Shown one piece after another: positions 1-8,501 of a DNA stretch of 36,186 nt (the stretch's first letter is position 1; every line of letters begins with the position of its first letter). This DNA is from a virus, in the IMG/VR virus record IMGVR_UViG_3300042115_000005, positions 1-36,186 of that record; one strand, written 5' to 3'. Made by a program: the position numbers and the translations under genes. The notes beneath the pieces are model-generated. The model was not told where the DNA came from, did no database searches, and saw nothing but the letters and a program-made list of their open reading frames with translations.

Positions 1-928
1 CACCAGCCTCTACGGCGCTCGCAGCGGACGCATCAGCTTCAACTTCAGCGCGATCAGCCTGAGCAGTCGCAAGGGTAACCTGAGCGGCACCATTGGTGGT
101 GGCGAGGCCAGCCTGAGTGGTTGCAATACCAGCCTGAGTGGTTGCCAGAGCTACCTGAGCGGCACCGTTAGTCGTCGCAAGGCTGGCTTGAATCTCGGCC
201 TTACGGCTGTAGTGGTAGCTCGAATAGAGGCCCCCAGAGACCACCGAATCCTCAGCCTTCGAGGCCCAGTCTTTGGAAGACAGGTTGGACACCTCAGAGG
301 CGTTCGCTGAGGTCAGCGCATTACCCTTGTAGGTGTTCGCCAAGTCACGGGCAGCCTCAGAGGCGACCCTTGCGGTAACCGAGAGATCCTTTGCGGCCAC
401 AGAGGCATCACGGGCAGCCTCAGAGGCGACCTTGTTACCCAGTGTTGAGGCAGCATGATCAAGCTCATAGCGCAAGGTCACAGCATCCCCTTCGTTGATA
501 GGGTCACCCACGTTCACAATGCGCCGCGCACGAGCATCAAGGTTGCCATCGTTATCCACGCCGATTGTGTCAGCGGTCAAGTCACGGGCTTCCTCAGCGA
601 TGTGCAGCGATTGAACCTGAGAGGTGTTGAGGTCGTAGGCACGGAGAATGGAACCATCCGCAAAGTCCACCAGACGCTCAGTGGCTGAAGTGAAGCGACG
701 GATCTCGATCAGGTCGAAACTGTCAGCAGGACCCCATGCAGCTCCACGCAAGGTGGTGATCGTGTTGGACGTGGAGAATCTGTAGTCCACGTTAAGTACA
801 AGCTCCTGACGAACCACGCCAATCAAGGTAACCACCACGAACTTACGAGCGAGATACTCGAAGGGGATCGTGAAGTCCTTAATGGCACCATCAAGGTCAT
901 ACGTTCTAACTGTTTTAGGAACGGCCAT
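1..928 (-). CDS. 17: Tail fibre protein, N-terminal part (gp17-like), runs off the left edge
   Basis: About 309 codons are open from the ATG at 928 to the window edge; the receptor-binding C-terminus is outside. Residues 1-150 closely resemble the T7 gp17 tail-attachment domain, for example FEYLARKFVVVTLIGVV, LVDFADGSILRAYDLN and EEARDLTADTIGV. This domain docks the trimeric fibre on the tail. From about residue 165 the chain becomes Ala/Ser-rich (repeats such as SEAARD), then shows short repeats of 7 and 11 residues (ATTQAGI, ATTNGAAQVAL), as expected for a coiled-coil shaft. The start has a good ribosome site (AAGGAGACCAA then ATG) and follows the class III-type promoter at 977-998. It lies directly after gp16, as in T7. 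Confidence 0.95.
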   Translation of the reverse strand, partial: MAVPKTVRTYDLDGAIKDFTIPFEYLARKFVVVTLIGVVRQELVLNVDYRFSTSNTITTLRGAAWGPADSFDLIEIRRFTSATERLVDFADGSILRAYDLNTSQVQSLHIAEEARDLTADTIGVDNDGNLDARARRIVNVGDPINEGDAVTLRYELDHAASTLGNKVASEAARDASVAAKDLSVTARVASEAARDLANTYKGNALTSANASEVSNLSSKDWASKAEDSVVSGGLYSSYHYSRKAEIQASLATTNGAAQVALATTQAGIATTQAGLATTNGAAQVTLATAQADRAEVEADASAASAVEAG

Positions 929-951
929 TTGGTCTCCTTATGAAATAGAAA

Positions 952-969
952 GGCCCCCGTGAGGAGGCC
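952..969 (-). promoter_or_regulatory. Leader stem-loop of the tail fibre mRNA
   Basis: On the minus strand GGCCTCC pairs with GGGGGCC (7 bp, one G-U) around a TCAC loop. The hairpin begins 11 nt after the predicted +1 (980) of the promoter at 977-998 and is followed by TTTCTATTTC. It sits between promoter and ribosome site, so a strong terminator is unlikely. A 5' stabilising or RNase III-type element is an inference. Confidence 0.55.
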
Positions 970-976
970 AGATGGG

Positions 977-998
977 TCGCAATAGTGAGGGGTTTTAG
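977..998 (-). promoter_or_regulatory. Phage RNA polymerase promoter, late type, before gene 17
   Basis: The minus strand reads CTAAAACCCCTCACTATTGC from -18, with +1 predicted at 980 by alignment to T7 (C-9 TCACTAT-2). It has A at -3 like the other structural-gene promoters, and C instead of A at -12. It overlaps the TAA stop of the gp16 gene (997-995). Confidence 0.9.
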
Positions 999-3900
999 CG
1001 GGCTGGTTGGCCACGCTTTCCATACTCCATGCCTTGCTCCTGCATGATTGCGTTAAGAGCCCGTTGCGACACTGGGTCGTTAGGGATGAGGTTGCGAAGG
1101 CCGTTGTACAGACTGGCCTTGTATTGCTGATCCATGGAGCGGCCTTCCTCACGGAAGATCCCAGCGGTCCCTGAGCCAACCTGATAGATCGACCCCAAGA
1201 CACCAGCGCCTGGGATCTGCTCAAGCACCTTCGAGAGTGGGTCTTGAATGCCTGAGGATCGCAGCGGTGAATACTTGATAGCCTTGTTGCGCTCAGAGTA
1301 CTGAGGGCCCCGTGGCAGCACAGAGGTACGCACAGCGGCAGCCGCATCGAACCCCAAAGGGGCCATTGCGAAGTTGGCGATACCCAGAGGCGAACCAACG
1401 TGAGAGCTACGCGATGCAGCGGCATAGGCAATCATGTTGAGATCCAGCGAGCGCTTCAGGAAGTCACGCCGTTCCTCTTTAGGCATCCCTTGAGCTTGGA
1501 CGTAGCGTTGCGCCACATAGAAGCTCGCAGCCATCCCGAGGGACAAGCTGACTTGTAGAGCCTGATCGATCCCTTGAGAGTTCTTAGAGGTGTTGTAGAT
1601 GCCACGGATCAGACGGCCATTGACGGAACGGAACACGAAGTTCTTGAACTGCATGGCCAGCTTCACATAGGCGTTCTGTGCGATGGAGTCGGAGTTGCTC
1701 AGCTTGTGAGGGCGAAGCACCGTCTCATCGGCCACCTTGTCACCCAGACGCCAGATGTCCATGACCCGAGGATCAGATTGGAACTTGGCGCGGTCACGGA
1801 TCTTGAAGCCCCCTTGAGGGTCCTTGACCATGTGTTCCCGCAAGGCGTTCTGCATATCACCGAACTGAGCCTTGGTGATCGACATGGCGTGCAGGCGTTT
1901 CTCGTTGAACAGCTTCGAGGGCTTCCCAGAGAGAGCCACGTTAACGAGATCCACCAGAGCGCCTTGACGGCCAGCGTCCATGATGTAGTTGGAGGTCTCA
2001 GTGAGGAACTTGGTGAACGGGGAGCGTGCAGCAGCTTCGCCAGTCACGAACTTCATGGTGCCCACAGCCTGAGAGACCACCTTGCCGTTGCCTTGGTTGC
2101 GCAGGCGTTGAACGATGTCATCACGCCGAGGGCGAATCAGGTCGTCCAGCTCCCGCCCGAAGATCATGTTGTGCATTTCCTCCAGTTGGTGAGGCTTGAT
2201 CTTGGTGCCCCAAGTGGTCATCTCACGCAGGAACGGAACTCCCTTCATGAGCATCCTTGTGTGGCCCTTGGTGATCATCCCGGCGACCTCAGTGAGATTC
2301 TGGACGCCCATGTAGGCGTTCTTCGTGGCAAACGAGATGTCCGTTAAGGATCTCGCAAAGGTAGCCAGTGCAGAGTCAGGGTCACGCCGAGAGCGCCCGG
2401 TGAGAAGCTTGATGGACTCTTGGAGAGCCTCCACTTCCATGGTGTTGCCGTTCTTGGCTTTGATCTTGAGGATCGCATCCTTGAGGGCCTTGGTGTCCTT
2501 CCCAGTGGCTGCCATGATGCCCACGTCACCGTTCACACGGCGGTTGTAACTCGAAGTGATCTGAGGGATGTCGAAGGATCGCAGGTCGTTCACCGCAAAG
2601 GTGGTCCCATCGCTCAACTGGACGGAAACGTCAGAGTCGAACAAGTGGCGCCCTTCGAGGAAGTTGTTAGCGTCCTGACCCACGAGACCCTCAAGGTTGT
2701 CGTCAATCAGAGAGGAGCGGTTGAAGTCAGTGGAGTGGCTAATACCGAATGCCTTGTTATGGGCATACTCGACAACAGCGCGCTTCATTTCCTCAGGTGT
2801 TGCCACCTTGCCGTTCTTCTCGATGGACTCCTTGATCATCTTGTCGATCCGGGTACGGACGGCAGGACGACTCAGGTAGCTCGCCATCCAGCTCTCAGTG
2901 ATTGCCTTCTGGAGACCATTGGCGTCACCGAAGCGTTGGATCTGAAGCAGCTTCGCACCATCGTCATAGATGTTCGGGATGTACCGACCAGAGTGACGGG
3001 TCTGGGGCATGATGCTCACAGCGTCAATGTTGCCGAACTGCGCAGGGTTCTCAAGGATGTCCTCTTTGCGAACAAAGTGGTCCTCGACAATCTTGGCATA
3101 CCGCTTCTCGGCCTCTGTGAGCTTGGCCAGCTTGGACCCTGTAGGGTCTTCAATGGCTTCAGCGATTCGACGATCCACGGTCTCACGGTGTGCTTGACGG
3201 CCACCCGGAAGGGACTTCACAGCCACATCTTTCATGGCCTCTTGCTGAGCCTCTACGATGGCGTTGAGGGCCACATGATCTTGACCACGCTCACGCTCGA
3301 TCACGTCAGCAGCCACAGCGCCAAACTTACCGTTAGAGCCCGACTCGCCACCCACAGGGGAGCGGAACAACTGAGCGCCAATACCGCGCAACTCTTCGTC
3401 CTCGGAACGGGTCAGCGTAAGGCCAATCTCAGTGAGACCACCGAACTTGAAGCCAGCGGCAGAACGCTCAGGCTCCAACTCAGCGAGGGCCTTAATGGTC
3501 CTTGGGTTGATCGGATTGGTTGGGCTCAGGATCGAACCGTCACGCAGACGTACCGCACCGGGTTCCGAAGGATGGTCAACGTAGTCAACCCCAAAGGCTC
3601 CCTGAGGTTCCTCATCGGTTCTCCAAGGCATCACGGTAGGGTCATCAGCACCCGCTTGACGGGCTTGCTCACGGGCCTGTAGGCGAATCGAGGGGCCCAT
3701 GAATTCGTTGGGCTCAGAGGCTTCTTGATGGCGCGCTAAGATTCCCTCAACGGTGTCGTCAGGAAGTTCCTTCAGACCCTCTTGGCGGTGCGATCTCTCA
3801 CCGTGCATCCCAAGGATCTTCTCAAGGTACTCATCGTCCATCTCATCCTCAACCTTTGGCGCCTGAGGCAGCATGTCATCCTCAAGCTCCACTCGCTGGT

Positions 3901-5188
3901 TTGGCAAGGCAGAGTCACCGTGCATCGCAAGGACCTTCTCAAGATCAGCGTCAGCCATCTCTTGACGGCCTGGGACAACGAGTGACTTCGCAATCCACTT
4001 ATCGAGGACAGCGGCCATGGTCCCACCAATCGCAGCACCACCAATCGCAGCACCAAGATAATGCCCCTCGATGCCCGTGGTGGCTTCCTTGATACCCTCA
4101 CCAGCTACGGCAAGGCCACCAGAGGCCAGCGCTTGGGAACCAATACGAGCGCCCTTAGAGAGCAAGGCAGTACCGGGGATGGGAACGTAGGTCAGTGGGT
4201 CGACAGCGGCAGAGACGCCACCAGCAGCCAACTGGCCAGCCCAACCAGCACCCTTCATGGCCTTGTCGTTCTCCATGTTCTCCTTGGCCAGCGCAATGGC
4301 CTCAGGCAGCTTCGCTTTGTTGTAGCGAGTGAAGTCACCAATGAAGCCAAAGTACTGAGGGTCAATCCCTTCCTTGCGGATGTTGTCGTAGTCCTCACGG
4401 GACCACTCAGCGTCACCAGCCGTCTCACTCATCCACTCCAAAGGGTCATGGTCTTCAACGGTGATGTTCCGATAGATCTGACCCGGAAGGGATGTAGCAA
4501 GGGCAGCCTTCATGGCTTCCCCAGAGTGATACCAAGCTTCGCGCTCAGGGTTCTGCTCAAGCTCCAACTCACGGAAACCTTTCTGAGTCGAAGTGTCAAC
4601 GTCAGAGCCCCCGATGTTCATGGAGGAGCGGACCCCAAGGCTGCCACGTTCCACGGATGGTTGCGCTGAGACACTCTGGGAAACTGCGAATGCCTCAGCG
4701 GTTTGCTTTGGGGCGTTAGGACCCTCGAACCATTTACGGCTCGGTGAATCCCCAGCGACCTCCAAGAGGTTGGCCATGTACTGGCGACCCTCTGGGGCGA
4801 TCTTAGAGAAGTCACCGGAATCCAGTGCGGCCAACTGAGGGGCGCCTGCTCGGCCATTCCCTTGGTTGTACGCAAGTGCTGCCTTGAGATAGTCGCCCTT
4901 GTAGGTCTTCAGGAGGTCAGCAGTGAGTTTCGCAGAGGCCCCGATGGACTTGGCAGGGTCGAAGAAGTCCTCATCTGTAACGAGCCCGTAGGCCCGCCCA
5001 GTTGCCTTGGTGAATTGACCCAGACCACGAGGACCCGTAGGGCTCTTGGCGTTGGGGTCAAAAGACGACTCATTGAAGATCTTCTTGTGCAGGTAGTCAT
5101 AGTTGACACCGTTGGCGTCAGCCGCTTCTTGGATCAGAGAGTCGTAAGGTGTGCCAGCCGCTTTAACTTCAGCGTAAGTCTTAGCCAT
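995..5188 (-). CDS. 16: Internal virion protein gp16 with N-terminal lytic transglycosylase
   Basis: 1397 residues, slightly longer than T7 gp16 (about 1318). Residues 10-100 form an SLT-type transglycosylase: YDSLIQEAADANGVNYDYLH, then E40 in FNESSFDP as the likely catalytic acid, then GPRGLGQFTKATG. In T7 this protein is part of the internal core. It is ejected into the cell envelope with gp14 and gp15, opens peptidoglycan locally and helps pull DNA in. Position after gp15 and before gp17 agrees. Hydrophobic Ala/Gly-rich stretches near residues 315-395 could be membrane-interacting. The start has an AGGAGG-type ribosome site 20 nt after the gp15 gene. Confidence 0.95.
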   Translation of the reverse strand: MAKTYAEVKAAGTPYDSLIQEAADANGVNYDYLHKKIFNESSFDPNAKSPTGPRGLGQFTKATGRAYGLVTDEDFFDPAKSIGASAKLTADLLKTYKGDYLKAALAYNQGNGRAGAPQLAALDSGDFSKIAPEGRQYMANLLEVAGDSPSRKWFEGPNAPKQTAEAFAVSQSVSAQPSVERGSLGVRSSMNIGGSDVDTSTQKGFRELELEQNPEREAWYHSGEAMKAALATSLPGQIYRNITVEDHDPLEWMSETAGDAEWSREDYDNIRKEGIDPQYFGFIGDFTRYNKAKLPEAIALAKENMENDKAMKGAGWAGQLAAGGVSAAVDPLTYVPIPGTALLSKGARIGSQALASGGLAVAGEGIKEATTGIEGHYLGAAIGGAAIGGTMAAVLDKWIAKSLVVPGRQEMADADLEKVLAMHGDSALPNQRVELEDDMLPQAPKVEDEMDDEYLEKILGMHGERSHRQEGLKELPDDTVEGILARHQEASEPNEFMGPSIRLQAREQARQAGADDPTVMPWRTDEEPQGAFGVDYVDHPSEPGAVRLRDGSILSPTNPINPRTIKALAELEPERSAAGFKFGGLTEIGLTLTRSEDEELRGIGAQLFRSPVGGESGSNGKFGAVAADVIERERGQDHVALNAIVEAQQEAMKDVAVKSLPGGRQAHRETVDRRIAEAIEDPTGSKLAKLTEAEKRYAKIVEDHFVRKEDILENPAQFGNIDAVSIMPQTRHSGRYIPNIYDDGAKLLQIQRFGDANGLQKAITESWMASYLSRPAVRTRIDKMIKESIEKNGKVATPEEMKRAVVEYAHNKAFGISHSTDFNRSSLIDDNLEGLVGQDANNFLEGRHLFDSDVSVQLSDGTTFAVNDLRSFDIPQITSSYNRRVNGDVGIMAATGKDTKALKDAILKIKAKNGNTMEVEALQESIKLLTGRSRRDPDSALATFARSLTDISFATKNAYMGVQNLTEVAGMITKGHTRMLMKGVPFLREMTTWGTKIKPHQLEEMHNMIFGRELDDLIRPRRDDIVQRLRNQGNGKVVSQAVGTMKFVTGEAAARSPFTKFLTETSNYIMDAGRQGALVDLVNVALSGKPSKLFNEKRLHAMSITKAQFGDMQNALREHMVKDPQGGFKIRDRAKFQSDPRVMDIWRLGDKVADETVLRPHKLSNSDSIAQNAYVKLAMQFKNFVFRSVNGRLIRGIYNTSKNSQGIDQALQVSLSLGMAASFYVAQRYVQAQGMPKEERRDFLKRSLDLNMIAYAAASRSSHVGSPLGIANFAMAPLGFDAAAAVRTSVLPRGPQYSERNKAIKYSPLRSSGIQDPLSKVLEQIPGAGVLGSIYQVGSGTAGIFREEGRSMDQQYKASLYNGLRNLIPNDPVSQRALNAIMQEQGMEYGKRGQPAR

Positions 5189-5207
5189 GTGTTCCTCCTA
5201 ATTGGGT

Positions 5208-7415
5208 TTAGAGAGGGCCACGGCCCCCTTTAGTGAAGTCTTTGTACAGCCCTTGATTGCGCTGAGCGTTGTCAACCTTCTCGGCCATGTTGGCCTCAAT
5301 GGCAGCCCGTTGGCGCGCTTGGTGAATCAGTTGGATGGATTGCTGGGTCAGCACGATTCGCTGCCCGGTGAGTGAGGTGATGGTGATCGCCCCAGCCTTG
5401 TTCTTCTCGATCTTCACTGGCGACTCAGCCCAGTACGGACTTGCAGCCTTGATGCCCTTCACGGTCTCATCGACGATGGCCTTGCCCGACTCCCATGAGT
5501 TCGCATCATTAGGGTCGGCCATTAAGTCTTTCTTATTGAGCATCCCACGGAAGCCCGGTTGGGCATCGTCGTCGTCATCTTGGAAAGACACGGTGTTCTT
5601 TTCGAGCCATGCAGTGACCCGCTTGGAGGCGTCAGTAGCGTCACCTGTACCAGCCAAGAAGGAATCGTAGAGAGAGCGCGTCATGGTCTCCATGTCGTTC
5701 GGCAGAGCAGACAACTGAGGGCTCGCTGAGTCCCGCTTAAGGGCTTCCCATTGAATGTCCCGGTTCTTCTTCTCTTCGATGGACATATTGTTGTTCCGCT
5801 TGTCAGCCTCAATGAGGGTCATCGGGTCAATCCCCGAGGAACTCATCTGGTTCATCTTCTCAATGAAGCCAGCCTTGTCAGCGTACAGCGAGGCAATGAG
5901 GCCCGGTTGCTGCGCATAGACCCGCTGAAGTTGCTTGATGGCTTTGAACTCACCGGGTTCCCCAGAGGTGACCGCACCGGTCCACTCGTTGGTTGCGTCG
6001 TCAATCAGGGTCTTGAAGGCAGAACGGAAAGGACCCCCCTCGAAGTCAGCCGCAATGAGCTTGCCTCGAAGTTGATCTTTCTGTTCCTCAGGGATGCCCA
6101 TAGCGGCCACTTGCTGAAGCTTCATGTTGGCGAAGGTGGCCCAGTCGGACTCCTTGTACTCGCCAGTGTTGGCATCAACAGGCATACCCTTCTTGCTCAG
6201 GTCCAAGTACTCACCATCCATTCGCTTCTGATAGGACTCATCCAGACGGTACAGACGGTTGTCAGCCTTCATGGCATCCTCAGTGGCCTTCAAGGTCTTC
6301 GCTGAGTCAGCCTTCAGGCGCTCTTGCAACTTCAGGCGAGCGTTGATGATCGCTTGCTTCTGAGGGGTCATCGTTGGCGAGTCTTGAATCCATTGGTTCT
6401 CAGTGTCGATCTTGTCGATCATGTTGGCAGCAGCCACCGGGTCAGTCAGATTGTCAGCCGTGGCGAGTTCCGTTTGGAACTTCTCATAGAGCGGACGGTT
6501 GCGCTCGTAAGAGGCAGCGCCAGCTTTGGCTAAGAGGTTCTGATACTTGTCCTCACCGACGACATCACGGATCTTTTGCTTGACACCCAGCACGGTCACT
6601 TCTTGATCCCCTAAGGACTTCAGAAGGTTGGTGCCGTGATCCTTGTTGACCGCATCCATGGTCGTCTGATTGATCGCTTCTACCAAGGAGCCCTCAGTGG
6701 GGAATCCCATGGTGGCCGATTTGTTCTCAAAGTACGCTGCCAGTTGTGGGCCAGCGTCCGTGGACTTCATGAAGTTAGGATCATCCAAGAGACCCTGAAC
6801 GTCGCCCCGTGTGTTGATCACGGATTGCGCAATGAACCGCTTGGATCGGCGCTGCTCATGAAGATCGAATAGACCAGCATTCCGCTGAACGATGTCCGAG
6901 TTAAAGCCACGCTGATAGTCAGGGTCATTAGGGTCAATGCCTGCATCCTTGGCATAGCTCTCGCTGATCATGCTCAAGCGGGTCTGACGGTACTCTTCGA
7001 GTTCCTTGCGATCCTTCTGGTCAAACTCACCAGAGGCAATCTTATTCTGCATCTCGTTCTCGATCATGTAGGCAGCAGAGCGGCCCGTATCGTGACGCAA
7101 GATGTTCATGGTGTCCGGATCATCCTGAGCGAGCAGGGTGTTACTGGCGATGGCCTCTTTACGTTGCTGAGGGGTCATCGACCGGATGATCTTGTCGGAG
7201 TTCGCTTGGGCATTCTTTGAGGCTTGCTCAGCATGGGAACCCCAAGCAGCCGTACCGGCTTTCACGAAGGCAGCCATGGAGTCTGTGAAGCCATTCGAGC
7301 CGACATCAGCACGTTGTACCGAAGCGGTGAACTGAGTGGTCGCAGTGGAGCCCTTAAGGCGCTCCTTGCCACCCATAGCGGACTGATCTACAGCCCGTGC
7401 AATTTCATTTGCCAT
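5208..7415 (-). CDS. 15: Internal virion protein gp15
   Basis: 735 residues, close to T7 gp15 (747). Assignment rests on size, composition and position between gp14-like and gp16-like genes; the N-terminus MANEIARAVDQSAMGG is of the gp15 type. It is largely helical, Gln/Ala/Asp-rich, with no signal peptide. Known role in T7: part of the core stack on the portal, ejected to form the periplasmic section of the DNA channel with gp16. The ATG overlaps the stop of the gp14 gene (TAATG), indicating translational coupling, with an AGGAGG ribosome site inside the end of gp14. Confidence 0.9.
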   Translation of the reverse strand: MANEIARAVDQSAMGGKERLKGSTATTQFTASVQRADVGSNGFTDSMAAFVKAGTAAWGSHAEQASKNAQANSDKIIRSMTPQQRKEAIASNTLLAQDDPDTMNILRHDTGRSAAYMIENEMQNKIASGEFDQKDRKELEEYRQTRLSMISESYAKDAGIDPNDPDYQRGFNSDIVQRNAGLFDLHEQRRSKRFIAQSVINTRGDVQGLLDDPNFMKSTDAGPQLAAYFENKSATMGFPTEGSLVEAINQTTMDAVNKDHGTNLLKSLGDQEVTVLGVKQKIRDVVGEDKYQNLLAKAGAASYERNRPLYEKFQTELATADNLTDPVAAANMIDKIDTENQWIQDSPTMTPQKQAIINARLKLQERLKADSAKTLKATEDAMKADNRLYRLDESYQKRMDGEYLDLSKKGMPVDANTGEYKESDWATFANMKLQQVAAMGIPEEQKDQLRGKLIAADFEGGPFRSAFKTLIDDATNEWTGAVTSGEPGEFKAIKQLQRVYAQQPGLIASLYADKAGFIEKMNQMSSSGIDPMTLIEADKRNNNMSIEEKKNRDIQWEALKRDSASPQLSALPNDMETMTRSLYDSFLAGTGDATDASKRVTAWLEKNTVSFQDDDDDAQPGFRGMLNKKDLMADPNDANSWESGKAIVDETVKGIKAASPYWAESPVKIEKNKAGAITITSLTGQRIVLTQQSIQLIHQARQRAAIEANMAEKVDNAQRNQGLYKDFTKGGRGPL

Positions 7416-7996
7416 TACGACTGACCTCCTTGAGCTGTACCCGTGGATTCACCAGTTGGCTTTGAGCCTCCTGTGCCTTTCATTGACGAACCCATGGCGT
7501 AACCTTGAGCGCCCTGAGAGACGATCCCAAGGGCATGGCTGAGACCACTGGTCTTGATTACCTGAGCCTGACCACGGATGGCCGACTTGGTGTTCTCAGT
7601 GTTGGCAATCTGGTTCGCAAAGATCGACGAATAGTCGCGCTTGTAGTTGTCAGTGATCGACATCTTTTGCTGGGAAGCCTCATTGGCTACCGAGTTCTGA
7701 ATACGCTTCATTGAGTTGCCCGACATGCCCGACTCACCGATAGCAGCACGGATGGTGCCTCGGTTCTTAAGGGCCTGCATGTTCACCTCAGAGAGCTGAG
7801 CACGGGCTTCCTCTTGGCGATCCTGAGCGGTGAGCTGCAAGTTAGCGTTGGCCATGTTGGTTTGCTTGAGCTGCTCCTGAGCGGTACGGCGTTGGCCATC
7901 CTCAGCGTTACCCTCACCTTTGGCCTTGTCCTTGGCAGCCATGACCCCACCAACGACTGCAACAGCAGCCATGGCGATACTTACCGGTTCACACAT
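7415..7996 (-). CDS. 14: Internal virion protein gp14
   Basis: 193 residues (T7 gp14 is 196). It starts MCEPVSIAMAAVAVVGG, a hydrophobic N-terminal segment typical of gp14, followed by a long Gln/Ala-rich helix and a low-complexity Gly/Ser/Thr tail. In T7, gp14 is the first core protein ejected and makes the outer-membrane pore. It overlaps the gp15 start by one base. A good AGGAGG ribosome site precedes the ATG, about 10 bases after the gp13-like gene. Confidence 0.9.
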   Translation of the reverse strand: MCEPVSIAMAAVAVVGGVMAAKDKAKGEGNAEDGQRRTAQEQLKQTNMANANLQLTAQDRQEEARAQLSEVNMQALKNRGTIRAAIGESGMSGNSMKRIQNSVANEASQQKMSITDNYKRDYSSIFANQIANTENTKSAIRGQAQVIKTSGLSHALGIVSQGAQGYAMGSSMKGTGGSKPTGESTGTAQGGQS

Positions 7997-8005
7997 GGTG
8001 ACCTC

Positions 8006-8446
8006 CTATAGCCAGAATTGACGGAACGCAAACCCCGCTGGCGACATGAACATCAAGGAGGACCATGAGGCCCCTAATGAGTCGAGCAAGCGGATGTGCG
8101 CAGTGTTTTGAACAGAGACGTAGTTGGTCAGTTGCTTACTGAAAGCCACCCTATCCTTAACGTCGTCGAGATGCCCTTTGAGGAGCCGATAGAACGTGAT
8201 GCGTTGAGCCTTGGTCAGGTGGTCAACCACAGACGTTGTGACGAACCACAGGCAGTCCTTAGAGCCACCCACGGCCAGAACCAAAGAACCCAGCACGATG
8301 GCATGGGTCGTTTCATCAAGGCACTCTGGGAGAACCTCACGAGGGTCCCTGTTTGCGGTGTGCATATGGAACTCCTCAAAGTCGCCCTTACAGAGGTTAT
8401 GGGCAGCTTCAATTAGGTCGTGTTTCGTAGCCTTTCGGATGTGCAT
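8006..8446 (-). CDS. 13: gp13-like protein with GNAT-type fold
   Basis: 146 residues, at the position of T7 gene 13 (138 aa). Shared features with T7 gp13: MHIRKATKHD at the start, LAVGGSKDCLWFVTT in the middle and YVSVQNTAHIRLLDSLGA near the C-terminus, which matches the YVWVGNTSHIRFL region recalled for T7. The layout looks like a degenerate GNAT acetyltransferase without a clear acetyl-CoA loop, so enzymatic activity is doubtful. In T7 gp13 is needed for assembly of the internal core. It is the first gene after the promoter at 8461-8482, with an 18-nt leader. Confidence 0.85.
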   Translation of the reverse strand: MHIRKATKHDLIEAAHNLCKGDFEEFHMHTANRDPREVLPECLDETTHAIVLGSLVLAVGGSKDCLWFVTTSVVDHLTKAQRITFYRLLKGHLDDVKDRVAFSKQLTNYVSVQNTAHIRLLDSLGASWSSLMFMSPAGFAFRQFWL

Positions 8447-8460
8447 AAAGATCCCCCATA

Positions 8461-8482
8461 GGGCAATAGTGAGGGGTTTTAA
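8461..8482 (-). promoter_or_regulatory. Phage promoter, late type, before gene 13
   Basis: Minus strand TTAAAACCCCTCACTATTGC, with A at -3 and C at -12; +1 is predicted at 8464. The initial transcribed bases are GCCC rather than the GCGA of the other sites, so it is the most divergent of the set at the start site. It gives an 18-nt leader carrying a GGGGGA ribosome site before the gp13 ATG. Confidence 0.88.
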
Positions 8483-8501
8483 TCCTCACCATGCCAGTCG
8501 T

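Noticed and set aside
2420-3682. 420-codon open frame on the + strand opposite gp16
   Set aside because: No ribosome site, no recognisable domain, fully inside a strongly conserved gene; a codon-bias shadow.
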